A program made the translations under genes and the position numbers. Below are positions 33,307 through 43,137 of a DNA stretch of 64,000 nucleotides, one piece after another. Position 1 is the stretch's first letter, and each line of letters opens with the position of its first letter. The stretch comes from Lolium rigidum (lineage: Eukaryota > Streptophyta > Magnoliopsida > Poales > Poaceae), in assembly GCF_022539505.1 (NCBI RefSeq), contig NC_061513.1, positions 174,870,017-174,934,016 of the forward strand, given 5' to 3'. The notes beneath the pieces were generated by a model that was not told the origin of the DNA, did no database searches, and saw nothing but the letters and a program-made list of their open reading frames with translations.

Positions 33307-33890
33307 TAGAGGTGTAAACGGATAGGGTAATTTTTGCGCCAAAACCGGACCCCAATCCGTTTTAAGGTATACATTTCTGACTTCACAAAATCCAACGGAT
33401 AAGCATATCCTATTCAAAAGTGGTACCCAGATACAGTATAGTATATGAATTATGTAAAATTTAATTAGGATAACCCGATAGTTTTAAACCGGATAATCAA
33501 ATTTTTCGTCAAAAGCTAAGGCCAAACTTACAAGGTTAGTACTTATTGATTTAACAAATTCATTTGGTAACCGTGTTTTCCTCTAACTATCTAGCAATGC
33601 TTGAGTTTTGGCCTATTATGTTTTTTTTATAACTAGACAAGATTGGAAGTTTAAATCCCTCTCAATATTTTCAAGAGCTATAACTATTTACCAATGAGCG
33701 CATATATTCAACTATTTTTTCTTCCAGTCCGATTCTATCCCATTGCCGATTCAAATTCGCACTTCGGTATATCCGCATTTGAATCCGAAACCCGTTAATA
33801 TTCGCTCCAATACGAATTCAAGAAAATTATATGGTAAATGATAGGTATGAGCAAAATTTCATTGGATCCAATCCGTTTACACCGTACGGA
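33307..33890. mobile_element. hAT-like MITE candidate
   Basis: About 580 bp, AT-rich, non-coding, bounded by inverted GGTGTAAACGGAT (33310-33322) and ATCCGTTTACACC (33876-33888). Many plant hAT elements have ends of this kind, with the interior repeating the terminal words, as here (AATCCGTTTTAAGG, CCGATTC). I could not find a clear 8-bp target duplication. Confidence 0.5.
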
Positions 33891-33931
33891 CAGCCACGCT
33901 GGGTTTGCCTTGTGCCGGTAAAGATGGACTT

Positions 33932-35207
33932 AGAGCATCTCCAACCGCGCGACCCAAATGGACGCGCTGGGCCGTCCGTTTTGGGACGTTTGGGTGGCCG
34001 AGCGGACACGCGGACAGTGGCCCGCGTCCGCGTGTCCGTTTGGGTCGCGCGCTGCGCCCAACGCGCGGACGCAGCGCATAATCGGAGAAACACCAAAACA
34101 AAAAAATGGCAAATTTAAACGAAATTTGATTAAACATATGCCCTATTTTGGGCAAATTTGTACATAGCCCTATTTTGGGCAAATAACTAACAAAAGAAGC
34201 CCCTATATGGGCTTTAAAATTTAAACTAAAAACCCTCTATTAGGGTTTGGTCGGCGGCGCGGTGGCCGCCGGTGCGCCGCCTAGCCCCTGTGGGCGTCGT
34301 CGGCGTCGTCGTCGTCGTGGACGACGTCCCCGGGCGGCGAGGCACTGTTGTGGCTCGACCGTGCCGGGAACTCCGGCCATGGAGACCACAGGGCCTCCTC
34401 CCAGGCCGAGTGGGGGTCCGGAGCCACCCGAGGATGCGGCGGCGCACGGAGCAGCGCCTCCTCCCTGAGGCGTTGCTCCCTCTCCTGCCAGGCGCGGCGC
34501 CTGGCCTCATGGCGCCGCTGCTCCTCCGCGCGCCGCCTAGCCTCCTGTCGCCGCTGCTCCTCGCGGCGCTCCTCGTCGGTGCGGCGCCTGGCCACCTCCC
34601 GCCGCGCCGCTTCCTCCTCCTCCCGTCGCGCCTGGCGGGCCTGGGCGTAGAGCTCCCAGCCCTCGGCTTCCTCCACGGCCTGCCGGACCGCTTCCTCCAT
34701 CTCGGAGGTCCGAATGGCCGCATGGAGGTGCGGCCATTTCGCGTCCTCCTCCGCCGCCGAGATGAGAAGCGCGGCGCGGAGGTCCGGGTCCTCCTCCGAG
34801 GACTCGGGCTTGGGCTCGAGAAGCAGCGGCGGCGGTTGCGGCAATGCCGCACCGCCGCGGGCAGCCTCTCCGATGCGGATGCCCCCTCGGTTTCGTCCGG
34901 ATGGCCGCAGCGCCGACGGACGACGGCGGCTGCTGCTCGCCTCGTCGTCGTTGGCTCCGGAAGCGAACCGTCGCTTCGGGGCCATGGCGGCGGTTTCGCT
35001 GCGGGAGTGGAGTGGGGACTGGAGTGGAGGGCTAGATCCCCTCCAGTCCCCATTTAATAGCCCAGCCCAGATTTGGGTCGGGTTTGCGTCGTTCCGGACA
35101 CCACGGCCGTCCGCATTTGCGATGCGTCCCCGCGTTGGACCGGGATTTTGTCCGGCTCAACCCATCCGGACGCGTGGGCGCGGGATGGATCGCCCCGTTG
35201 GAGATGC
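33932..35207 (-). mobile_element. TIR element (Harbinger-like) carrying a coiled-coil ORF
   Basis: Imperfect terminal inverted repeats: the left end has GAGCATCTCCAACCG (33933-33947) and the right end CGTTGGAGATGC (35196-35207). Similarity extends roughly 25 bp, and GTCCG-rich subterminal words occur at both ends. TTA precedes the left repeat, as for PIF/Harbinger, but the right side is not TTA. No transposase is present. Size is about 1.28 kb. Confidence 0.55.
34281..34985 (-). CDS. 234-codon Arg/Glu-rich coiled-coil protein, function unknown
   Basis: The ATG at 34985-34983 opens a complete frame on the minus strand. Residues 1-40 are basic and Ser-rich (MAPKRRFASG) and could act as a nuclear signal. 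Residues about 65-110 include EEDPDLRAALLISAAEED and WPHLHAAIRTSEMEEAV. Residues about 113-175 are an almost uninterrupted charged helix of RREEEE/RRR type. The C-terminus is Pro-rich and then acidic (DDDDADD). A TATA-like TATTAAAT lies near 35051. It is not a transposase. It may be an accessory protein, a captured host exon, or a chance ORF in GC-rich DNA. The organised N-terminal and acidic parts argue against chance, and the opposite-strand ORF of similar size looks like its shadow. Confidence 0.5.
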   Translation of the reverse strand: MAPKRRFASGANDDEASSSRRRPSALRPSGRNRGGIRIGEAARGGAALPQPPPLLLEPKPESSEEDPDLRAALLISAAEEDAKWPHLHAAIRTSEMEEAVRQAVEEAEGWELYAQARQARREEEEAARREVARRRTDEERREEQRRQEARRRAEEQRRHEARRRAWQEREQRLREEALLRAPPHPRVAPDPHSAWEEALWSPWPEFPARSSHNSASPPGDVVHDDDDADDAHRG

Positions 35208-35211
35208 CAAG

Positions 35212-36330
35212 AAGTTGAAAAAAAATGCGTCCGGGTGCACACCACGGACAGTTGCAGGGGCGGGCGCGTGGTACAGCCGCTGGGCTGCACCGTGCACACG
35301 GGAGAGACGAGACGAGGCGAGGCGTCTTCGTCGTCGGTTGGGCATCCGGCGGTTGGGTTAGGTTAGGTAGGTCCGCAACAAACACAAACGCACCGCACCG
35401 TCACTCTGGCAGGCGCGTCACATGAGCGACAAGGACGCGCCCACTACCGCTCGCGCACTACCGTTGATCCTCCAGTGGACGCGCCCGATGGATCGGCGCC
35501 CCGCGCGCCGCTAGCGGACGCGCAAACCGGCCGCGCGTCGCCATCGCGTCACGTCACTCGCCCCCAAATCTCTCTCCACCGAGTCCCTCTCTTCTTTCTC
35601 TCTCCTCTGCACCGCACCGTCGCAAGCGTACAGCAAAGTCAGCATCCAACGACCGCTTTGCGTTTCGTTTTCTTTTCCTTCTCGCCTCTTCCCTCCCTAC
35701 CTTTATGGCCACTACTCCAATTTCCTCAAGTTTATTTCATTTAAAATGGTTATTCACTCCTACTTTACTGTTTCTTCCATCGCACCGTGTCTGTCCCCGT
35801 ACCCTGCACCGCGGAGCACAACAAACCTGATTTGATTCTATAAAAAAAAAATACCCAGACCTTTTCCTACGATTGATTGAGCGGTTGATGCCTTTTCTTG
35901 CTGGTTTGTTTTGTTCTGTCTGCGCGCTAAATCCGTCATGATTCTGGCGGGCGAGGAGAAAAATAATGATAGCGATCATTCTTCGGTCCCTCCCTCCCTC
36001 CGTGGAGAAAACAAAGCTTGGAGTGATGATTCTTCGGTTGCGTTTCTTTATTATCCAACAGTGCCGGCTCGCAAGCCAAACAAACCTACCCGAATCTTTT
36101 GCTTGTCAAAGTTATTATTTCCCCAATAATGAAATCAAAGCAGTCTTGCTCATCATGTTGCTTCACCCAGCAGTAGCGGTGGGCAGCACTCACACACACA
36201 CTATCCTTTGGTGGAAGCCAAGCTAAACCGCAGTTCAAGCAGGTTTTCAGGAGCCCAGTATTCGTGGATTGGAGATCACGTCTACTCTACTCACCCCCAA
36301 ATGGGAAATAAAAGGACCCCCGAAAAAGAA
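35212..36330. other. Low-copy-looking island, promoter or 5' UTR-like
   Basis: The first 500 bp are GC-rich with pyrimidine patches (CTCTCTCC, TTCTTTCTCTCTCCTC near 35570-35610). It then becomes mixed sequence with ATTCTATAAAAAA near 35837. It has no terminal repeats, is unlike the surrounding elements, and has no long conserved ORF. It could be the remnant of a host promoter and untranslated leader whose coding part is gone, or an unrecognised element. Evidence is compositional only. Confidence 0.4.
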
Positions 36331-37036
36331 AATGTGGGGAAAAGGACGCTCTTGGTTTGGCTAGTTACCTTGGAAAATTAAAGAGTGAATTTCACTTGTT
36401 ACAGCCTACTCCATTGAGCACAAAAATAACACCATTCAAGTTCTGGTGCGTAGTTATTGTGAGATGATGACCAACCTTCAAACATATCGGTACACGGATG
36501 AGGAATGGAACAATTAGATAAGAAAAGTCTAAACATAATTGCCGATGACACCCTCGCTCTTTACATATTTTGTTGCGTCACATCGACAAAATAGCCCCGT
36601 CCTATCTAACAAAAGCAAGAGGTTTGCTAAACTCGTTTTTAAATATCTTAAGATAAAATATTTTGTAGAAATTTCACTAAATAGGATAATATGTGTCACA
36701 AATGCATAACTATGAGGTAAAAAGTGAAACAGAAGTACTTTTGTACTTACATGCATGGATGGATGTGGGTATTACCATCACCGTCCGTTTTATTTTGGGA
36801 TTCGGATAAATGGACGAGAGAGAGAAGCTTTTCCATCTACCACGACGAGCAGGAATCTTGAGGAATAAATTGACGGTGATAGAAACACCTACACACAAGC
36901 GTGTGTACCAAAAAAAAGTTAAATAATGATTGCGGTATAATTTTTCCTCTTTCGCCGGGATTATAAATTTTAGTTTCATGACTTATTTAATAATTTAAAA
37001 TAAATACCTCGTGATTTTAATTAAGTGCTAAACATG
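36331..37036. other. AT-rich sequence, nothing recognised
   Basis: No ORF of note, no terminal repeats. It contains TACACACAAGCGTGTGTA, a short near-perfect palindrome at 36889-36906. Confidence 0.5.
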
Positions 37037-37262
37037 CTACCTTCTTGCTAAAATTTTAGTGCATATAAGCTTTTAAAAGTCAAACAATGTGAGGGTTGAC
37101 CAAGTTTACTGAGAAAATCATCTATATCTATAGTACATGATCTATTCCATATGAAAGTATAGATCATGATGAATCTAGTATTATCCATTTGTTATTCTTG
37201 GTGTTGATATTTTTTCTACAAAATCGGTAGAACTTTATATCTTTTGACTTTTAAAAATATTT
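37037..37262. mobile_element. Degenerate Stowaway-like MITE
   Basis: It starts CTACCTTCTTGC, then AGTGCATATAAGC, then AAAAGTCAAAC and GGTTGACCAAGTTTA, the usual order in Triticeae Stowaway elements. The matching right arm (ACTTTTAAAAATA) is present but the final terminal repeat is lost. Confidence 0.55.
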
Positions 37263-38192
37263 ATTTTGAGAAAACATTCTTGAAGACGCATCAATCACGA
37301 AGAAGAGGTCGGCAGATACAATGACATATGGCTACTACTCCACACACCCAAGTCGATACAACGCCAAGCGGCTTACAACACATCCTCTACAAACGATCCG
37401 ATGATAATGACTCGTCTTTCCCATATGGTGAGGAGGTGGAGCACGTAGCCTCTGAACCACGTCACAAACCAAGTGAGACGCCATCGTAGCATGACCGCGA
37501 CTCGAAGGCAACCCGGACCAGCATACCTCCCCTCTTGTGCCTAGAGGAGTCGGTGAGTAGAAGACAAGATCCTTCAGACTTTGGGGAAGACATCAACTAG
37601 AATGCATCAACCACGTCATACAATGCACCTCGGAGACCCATGCCTTGCCAACAACCAACATCGACAGCGCATCGCATAGCCCCAGCCTCTAGCTGTCACA
37701 TCGGCGTCTCCCGAGTAGCCTAGACAATGTCTTCAAAAAGAGAACAACGTTGTGGCACCACCGCCTTGTCTGGTGGACCGGGCATAGTGTTTCCCTCAAG
37801 ACCGGAGGAGAGGAAGGCACATTTGGTACCAATAACACGCCTTCAGGAAGGAAGCAGTGCCCACGGGCGTCGACGTGGTCCGCATCGGATGACAGCGAAC
37901 AGGGTTTTCAAAGAAAATACTAGGCACTACATTTTGGGAAGGAGAGAGTGCATGCTAATTCAGAATTTCAATGACAACCCCTTGAAATTTTGGGGAAAGA
38001 CAGAAATATTAAGTGGAATTTCCTTCTCTTTAGAGGGTTGTGTACAATTTACAAAGTTATATTAATTTTCAATTTTGTATTCTTTGGTCCGTTTTACAAT
38101 GTTTAAGATGTATTAGGGCATTTTTTTTTGCATGATTCTCAAAACTCAAGGACATGAAAAGCATGATTGAATTGACATGTCCTATTGTGCTC
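37263..38192. other. Degenerate repeat-like sequence, no supported gene
   Basis: About 930 bp of moderately GC-rich text with short, unconserved ORFs; the longest is 112 codons at 37727-38065. It gives the impression of an old, heavily mutated mobile-element fragment. I cannot name it. Confidence 0.4.
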
Positions 38193-38194
38193 TA

Positions 38195-38451
38195 CTACCT
38201 CCATCCCAAAATATATGGCTTATATTTTTTGAAAAATGTCAAACAAAGTACAGTTTGACCATACTTTTAGAAAAATATATCAAAAATATGATATTTTGTA
38301 GATACCATATGAAAATATATTTTATTATCTATCTAATGATATTGATTTTGTATTTTGCATGTTAATAATTTTTAGTAAAAACTTAGTCAAACTTGACATT
38401 AATTTGGCTTTTTAAAAATAATACAAGCCTTAAACTTTGTGATGGAGTTAG
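38195..38451. mobile_element. Stowaway MITE (Tc1/Mariner type)
   Basis: 257 bp bounded by CTACCTCCATC (38195) and GATGGAGTTAG (38441-38451). TA lies on the left (38193-38194) and AA on the right where TA is expected. The AT-rich interior forms long inverted arms (CAAACAAAGTACAGTTTGAC against AGTCAAACTTGAC). Confidence 0.8.
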
Positions 38452-38645
38452 AATAAGATTAAAAAAGTATACTAGAAAATTAGATAAAAACTGAAGAGGA
38501 GTTCAATACCACAAGAAAAGCTAAGTAATTGTAGCAAGAACTTTAAGTGGATAGAAAATCTCTAGAACTAAATGCAAAGGATTTCTAGGAACGATTTTCT
38601 TTCCAGTCATGCGAACCAAGTGAGTTACTTCAAAAGAGTTACTAA
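38452..38645. other. Spacer, nothing recognised
   Basis: AT-rich; no motif or ORF. Confidence 0.5.
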
Positions 38646-38924
38646 GAGTATCTCCACCAGCGCCCCCAAATAGGCGTCGGCAGGTGCGTTGTCACAACTC
38701 TATCCGGAGTGCCGGCACAGATTCCTCCGTTTGGGTAACGGGCTCCCACACCGGAGTCCCCCAAACGGATGCCCCAATTTTTTGAATAAAAAGTCAGAAA
38801 TATGGATAGAAATTCGAATTTAATTTTTCAAATATGAAGTCTAGGCCAACAAACGGCCATCAAATCGTCGTCATACATAGTTCGGCTGCCAAAAAAAGAC
38901 AAGTTGGGTTTCGAGGCCAAATGA

Positions 38925-41010
38925 TTAGATGAACGACGTCATCGGCGGCTCAACCTCGACGACGTCCTCCTCGTCGGCGATCGCCTGCGGCACCTCCATC
39001 GCCGGCACGGGCGCCGACGGAGGCATAAACATCGCTGGTGTCGATGCTATCACGGATGCCACCGCAGCTTGCGCCGCCTGATATCTACGCACGCTTCTAT
39101 TCTTGTAGACAGTGTTGGGCCTATAAGTGCAGAGGTTTATAGAACAGCAGCAAGTTTTTCTTAAGTGGAACATCCAAGGTTTATCGAATTCAGGGAGGTA
39201 TAGGTCAAAGATATCCCTCTCAAGCAACCCTGCAATTACGATACAAGAACTCTTGTGTCCCCAACACACTCAATACACTTGTCAGGTGTATAGGTGCACT
39301 AGTTCGGCGAAGAGATAGTAAAATGCAAGTGATATGAATGAATATGAGTGGTAATAACAATCTGAAATAAATATGGCAGCAAGTAAACATGCAGTAAAAG
39401 AGTAAATAAACGGTGATTCGATGTTTGGAAACAAGGCCTAGGGATCCTACTTTAACTAGTGGTCACTCTCAACAATGATATCATAAAGGAATATAAATAT
39501 AAGCTCTTAACTATGCTATTCTGAACTACTCTCTGGTTGGATAACAACCACTAATTCACCGCATAGAGCTGCAACCTTAAATTTGTATTCCCAAGTACTA
39601 ATGAACACCCCATACTGTCACTTTGAGCATTCATAGGAGGTACTAACACACCACAATTTCATAGAGACATCCAACACGGTGCACACATTGTCACCTTTAC
39701 ACACGTGGGAGAAGGAGTCTCCGGAGATCACATAAGTAAAATCCACTTGAATAGCATAACGACATCTAGATTACAAATCTCATGATCACATAAAGATCAC
39801 ACCATAGGAGAGAGAGATAAACCACATAGCTACCGGTAGACCCTCAGCCTCTGGGGAGAACTACTCACTCCTCATCATGAGAGTCAGCAATGGCGATGAA
39901 GATGGTGGTGGAGTCGATGGAGATGGCTCCAGGGGCAATTCCCCGTCCCGGCAGCGTGTCGGAACAGAGACTTTTGTCCCTTGGATCTTGTCTGCGACGA
40001 CGACGAAGCTACGAAACTTTTCGTGGGTGGAGGCCGATTGATTTAGGGTTTTTCCGTCGAGAGCTTTATATAGGCGGAAGGGCGAGGTCGGTGGACGCCT
40101 GGTGGCCCCACACCTATCCTAGGCGCGGACAGGGCTAGGCCGCGCCTAGGTGTGTTTTGGGTGCCCTGCTGCGCCTCTTTGACCCCCCCTTCGAACTTCG
40201 CCTTCGTTACGGTAAAGTAGGCACTTCGGCTTTTGTTTCGTCCAATTCCGAGAATATTTCCTATACAACTTTTCTGAAACCAAAAACAGCAGAACAGGGA
40301 ACTGGCACTGTGGCATCTTGTCAGTAGGTTAGTGCCGGAAAATGTATAAAAGTGCAACGAAGTGTAAGCAAATCATAGTGGAATTGGTGTAAAACAAGAA
40401 TGGAACATCAAAAATTATAGATACATTTGTGACGTATCACCGCCAGCACCTCCTTGTCGATGCGCTCACGGTACATCTCGTGCCACACCCTCGCCAATGG
40501 GTCCATGGCCACCATGTCCGCCATCAAGATCTTGGATTCTTGAGTATTTTGGCCAACGAAATCTGCGTCACTTAATTCATGGCTTTCTGGTAGTGGTATG
40601 AGCTTCCATCTCCGCCGCCTCCAGCTTCTCCCTCTCCAACTCAATCTTCACATCTTTCTTATCCATTATTTTTTCCACATGGCGGCGGACCTATCCACCG
40701 CCTCCTTGTTCTCCATAGAGAAGTAGGACATCATCTTCTCGAAGGAGGCGTCCATGGTGGCCAATCTCGATGCTGCATTCCTCTCAGCCTTGGCCTTCTT
40801 GTTTCCAATTGGGCGCCCGGTGGAGGCGGCGGCAGCTTTGACCTACCCATCTTCTCTGGTGTCGTCGTTGTTGAGAGTGAACCGGACGGCATCCCACTTC
40901 TTGCAACCCTCAAGTTTCTTGAAGAAATGCATGAAGAGGAACATTTTGGCTCTTGTACATTTCAAGGGTGTCGAAGAACTAGCAAATGAACAATAACATA
41001 TGATCAAGTT
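38925..41010 (-). pseudogene. ORF1-like NAM-associated C-terminal protein (broken)
   Basis: The coding text runs from about 41010 down to 40445, then from 39078 to the stop at 38925, interrupted by the solo LTR. Conserved features of plant Harbinger ORF1 and NAM-associated proteins are visible. KLEGCKKWDAVRF comes first, then GRPIGNKKAKAER (about 40786-40824), the family's signature. A helical region follows (EKMMSYFSMENKEAVDR, then KKDVKIELEREKLEAAEMEA) and MADMVAMDPLARVWHEMYRE. The end is acidic (DEEDVVEVEPP). Frames change at least twice and a stop follows the first block. The N-terminal Myb-like domain is absent. It would have assisted transposase binding. Confidence 0.65.
39079..40439 (-). 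repeat. Solo LTR of the Athila-like family (inverted)
   Basis: 1,361 bp flanked by CCGCC (39074-39078, 40440-40444). The minus strand begins TGATACGTCACAAATG and ends GTGCGTAGATATCA, and shares the family's internal landmarks (CTCTTCGCCGAACTAGTGCA, complement near 39296). No primer site or interior follows, so this is the product of LTR-LTR recombination. Confidence 0.88.
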
Positions 41011-41045
41011 TCTTGAAGAAATACATGACAACAAGATAAGCTATG

Positions 41046-42332
41046 TGTAAGGGTATTTTACCCTTATCCATTATTTTGGTAACAATGACACCATGCTAGA
41101 GTATTTGGCCTAATATGTTTATAAGGATAATCTCAGGTATTAGGCAATGAGGCATAAATGGTGTATCAAAGGAACAAGAAGGCTAAAGGAGACCCCCACT
41201 TCAACAACAATCAAAAAGGGGTCTACAGCAGAAATCCGGTCTACAGCCCGGTCCAACCGGGCCAGCAACCGGCCAGTCCGGCGCGCTGCTCGGTCCACCG
41301 GTCGCCAACCGGGGCAAGTCCGACGCACGACCCGGTCGACCGGCCGCCAACCGGACTCCACACGAGAACACAGCAAATCCGGTTGCCGACCGGTCAACCG
41401 GCCTACAGACCGGCGAGTCCGGCGCACGGCCCGGTCGACCGGTCGCCAACCGGGCGCCAACCGGCCGCCAACCGGAGGAGCTCCAGGACCAGCAAAGGGC
41501 GTCCGGTCGCTGGTCCGGTCCGACCGGCCTCACCACCGGGCTGTTCGGTCTGTGGCCCGGTCAACCGGGATTCTCGAGGAAAAAACTGAGGTGGCAAGTG
41601 ACCAACGGCCATATTTCGAAGAACACTATAAATAGGCCTTCTCCTACCTCTGAACAGTTAGGCACTACACTACAAGCTGTTCTTGAGCTCTCTCTCTCTC
41701 TTACTCCATTGCTAGAAACACCAAAAGCCTCGGATCTACCTCCTCCTCCACCCAAACTCAAATCCCTCCGGGAATCGCTAGAGGAGGACCCGATCTACCT
41801 GTTCTACCAAGCCAAATCTCATTCCCCCTTGTATTCATCGAGAAGCTTGCTTCCTAGGGTTCCTTGGAAACCCTAGGTGGGCAAGAGGAGTCCGGAAGCA
41901 TCCGGCTGTGGATTTGCTCCGGGCAAGATTGTGAAGGTTTGGAGGCTACCTCAAAGTCTACCACAAATGAGTGAGCTATTCCTTCGTGGGATAGGCTCCG
42001 GAGAATAGGGTGAGCCTTCGTGGCGTGGGGAATCCTTCGTGGGACCTCCACCCCTCCAAACGTGGCGTACCTTGTTGCAAAGCAAGGGAACACGGGAATA
42101 CATCCTCGTCTCCGCGTGCTATCGGTTATGTCTAACCGAACTCCTTACTTGTGATTTAACTGCCTGAGAGAGCCTTCATGCTCGAGTTAGTTGTATCCTC
42201 ATACAGGTTGCTTCACCTAGTTTGCATTAGGCTCACCTTTATATTCCGCAAAGTCTAATATTGCAAAGAAATAATTAAAACTTGTAGAAACCTATTCACC
42301 CCCCCTCTAGGTTTACCATCTCTATACTTTCA
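41046..42332 (+). repeat. 5' LTR of element H
   Basis: 1,287 bp, TGTAAGGG to TACTTTCA. It contains the CCGG array (41228-41580), a TATA box TATAAATAG at 41627-41635 and a long transcribed leader. Confidence 0.8.
41228..41580. repeat. CCGG-rich array in the H LTR
   Basis: I count about 26 CCGG sites in roughly 350 bp, mostly as ACCGG/CCGGT half-palindromes 8-20 bp apart. It lies directly upstream of the TATA box. ORFs here are compositional. Confidence 0.8.
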
Positions 42333-42334
42333 AT

Positions 42335-42346
42335 TGGTATCAGAGC
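42335..42346 (+). promoter_or_regulatory. Primer-binding site of element H (initiator Met tRNA)
   Basis: TGGTATCAGAGC, two bases after the LTR end; standard for copia elements. Confidence 0.9.
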
Positions 42347-42385
42347 CTGGACTCTTATTAAGGGCTTCACCGCCTTAAGAGTGAG

Positions 42386-43137
42386 ATGGATAAACTCTTC
42401 GAGGGTCTAAATGACGACTCTAACCTTTCGGTTAAAGAGATGAAATCTAGACTCTTGGCATATGATGCCGAGAAGAAGAAAAAGGAGGATGAGCTACAAA
42501 ACCAAATGACGTAAATGTCTTCCATGCTTAAGAAATTAACTAGTGGACCTCCTCCTAGTATGGCTTCGGCCTCTCTAGGGAATTTCCATGAAGTTAATCA
42601 TGACTATCCCAAAAACACTTCACCCATGCCTCATATAAACCATAGTGGGAATGTTCCCCATTTTGATGGAACTCACTTTCCTTTTGGAAATCTTCTATGG
42701 AATCTCATATTCGCACTGCAGCGTGTGGAGTTATGGGAGATCATTGTTCATGGATACCGGGAGCCACAAGATCCCATTCGGTTGACCTCCACCGAATTCT
42801 ACAACCGCCAACTCAATGCCTCCGCACGTGAGAAGATTAGAAGTGGCATCAACCGCAAGCTTCTTGATCAAGTCAATGACATCGACTCCGCTAAAGAGTT
42901 GTGGGATCGGATCGTAGTACTCCAAGAGGGAACCGATTTGATCCAATCAGCTCTTTATGAGACCGCAAAGCAAGAGGCTCACCAGTTCATGATTCGAGAT
43001 GGAGAATCCGTGTCCGATGCCTACGCTAGGCTTGGTGCTCTTAGAGTAAGAGTCAAGGGACTTGGTGTTGAGAAGTACAATGATGGCTTCGAGATGAATG
43101 AAGCATTCATAAAGTCCAAGGTCATTGCTATGATTGC
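42386..43137 (+). pseudogene. gag: Copia Gag (N-terminal part) of element H
   Basis: The ATG at 42386 (MDKLFEGLNDDSNLSV) begins a frame interrupted by TAA at 42512-42514 and continuing in phase from 42515. The visible region matches the copia gag-polypeptide (UBN2) family: PHFDGTHFPFGNLLWNL, AKELWDRIVVLQEGTD, and the helix SVSDAYARLGALRVRVKGLG. The frame is truncated at 43137 by element C. The CCHC zinc knuckle, protease, integrase and RT expected downstream are absent. A CAA-to-TAA change would explain the stop. Confidence 0.8.

Larger units (their letters stand above)
38646..41045 (-). mobile_element. PIF/Harbinger-type element remnant, split by a solo LTR
   Basis: The left end GAGTATCTCCACC (38646) resembles the end of the 33932 element. 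The interior carries an ORF1-like (NAM-associated) pseudogene on the minus strand. No right terminal repeat and no DDE transposase are visible before copia element H starts at 41046. The solo LTR (39079-40439) is a later insertion. Confidence 0.55.
41046..43137 (+). mobile_element. Element H: copia retrotransposon, 5' part only
   Basis: LTR, primer site and gag N-terminal region are present. The body is cut by element C at 43138, and the remainder is not found before or after the N gap. The left flank CTATG (41041-41045) would be the target duplication, but its partner is not visible. The LTR starts TGTAAGGGT, like the ends of the 972-33006 element. Confidence 0.8.

Noticed and set aside
34272..35057. 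261-codon + strand ORF
   Set aside because: Leu/Pro/Arg-rich mirror of the minus-strand coiled-coil ORF in GC-rich DNA; the minus frame has the more protein-like organisation.
37727..38065. 112-codon ORF near the Stowaway elements
   Set aside because: No recognisable domain; lies in degenerate repeat-like sequence.
41147..41635. ORFs of 162 and 143 codons in the H LTR
   Set aside because: Repeats of Arg/Pro/Thr encoded by the CCGG array; located upstream of the LTR TATA box.
42335..42346. tRNA-like match (initiator Met)
   Set aside because: Only the 12 bases complementary to the tRNA 3' end; it is a primer-binding site. The same applies at 23459-23470.
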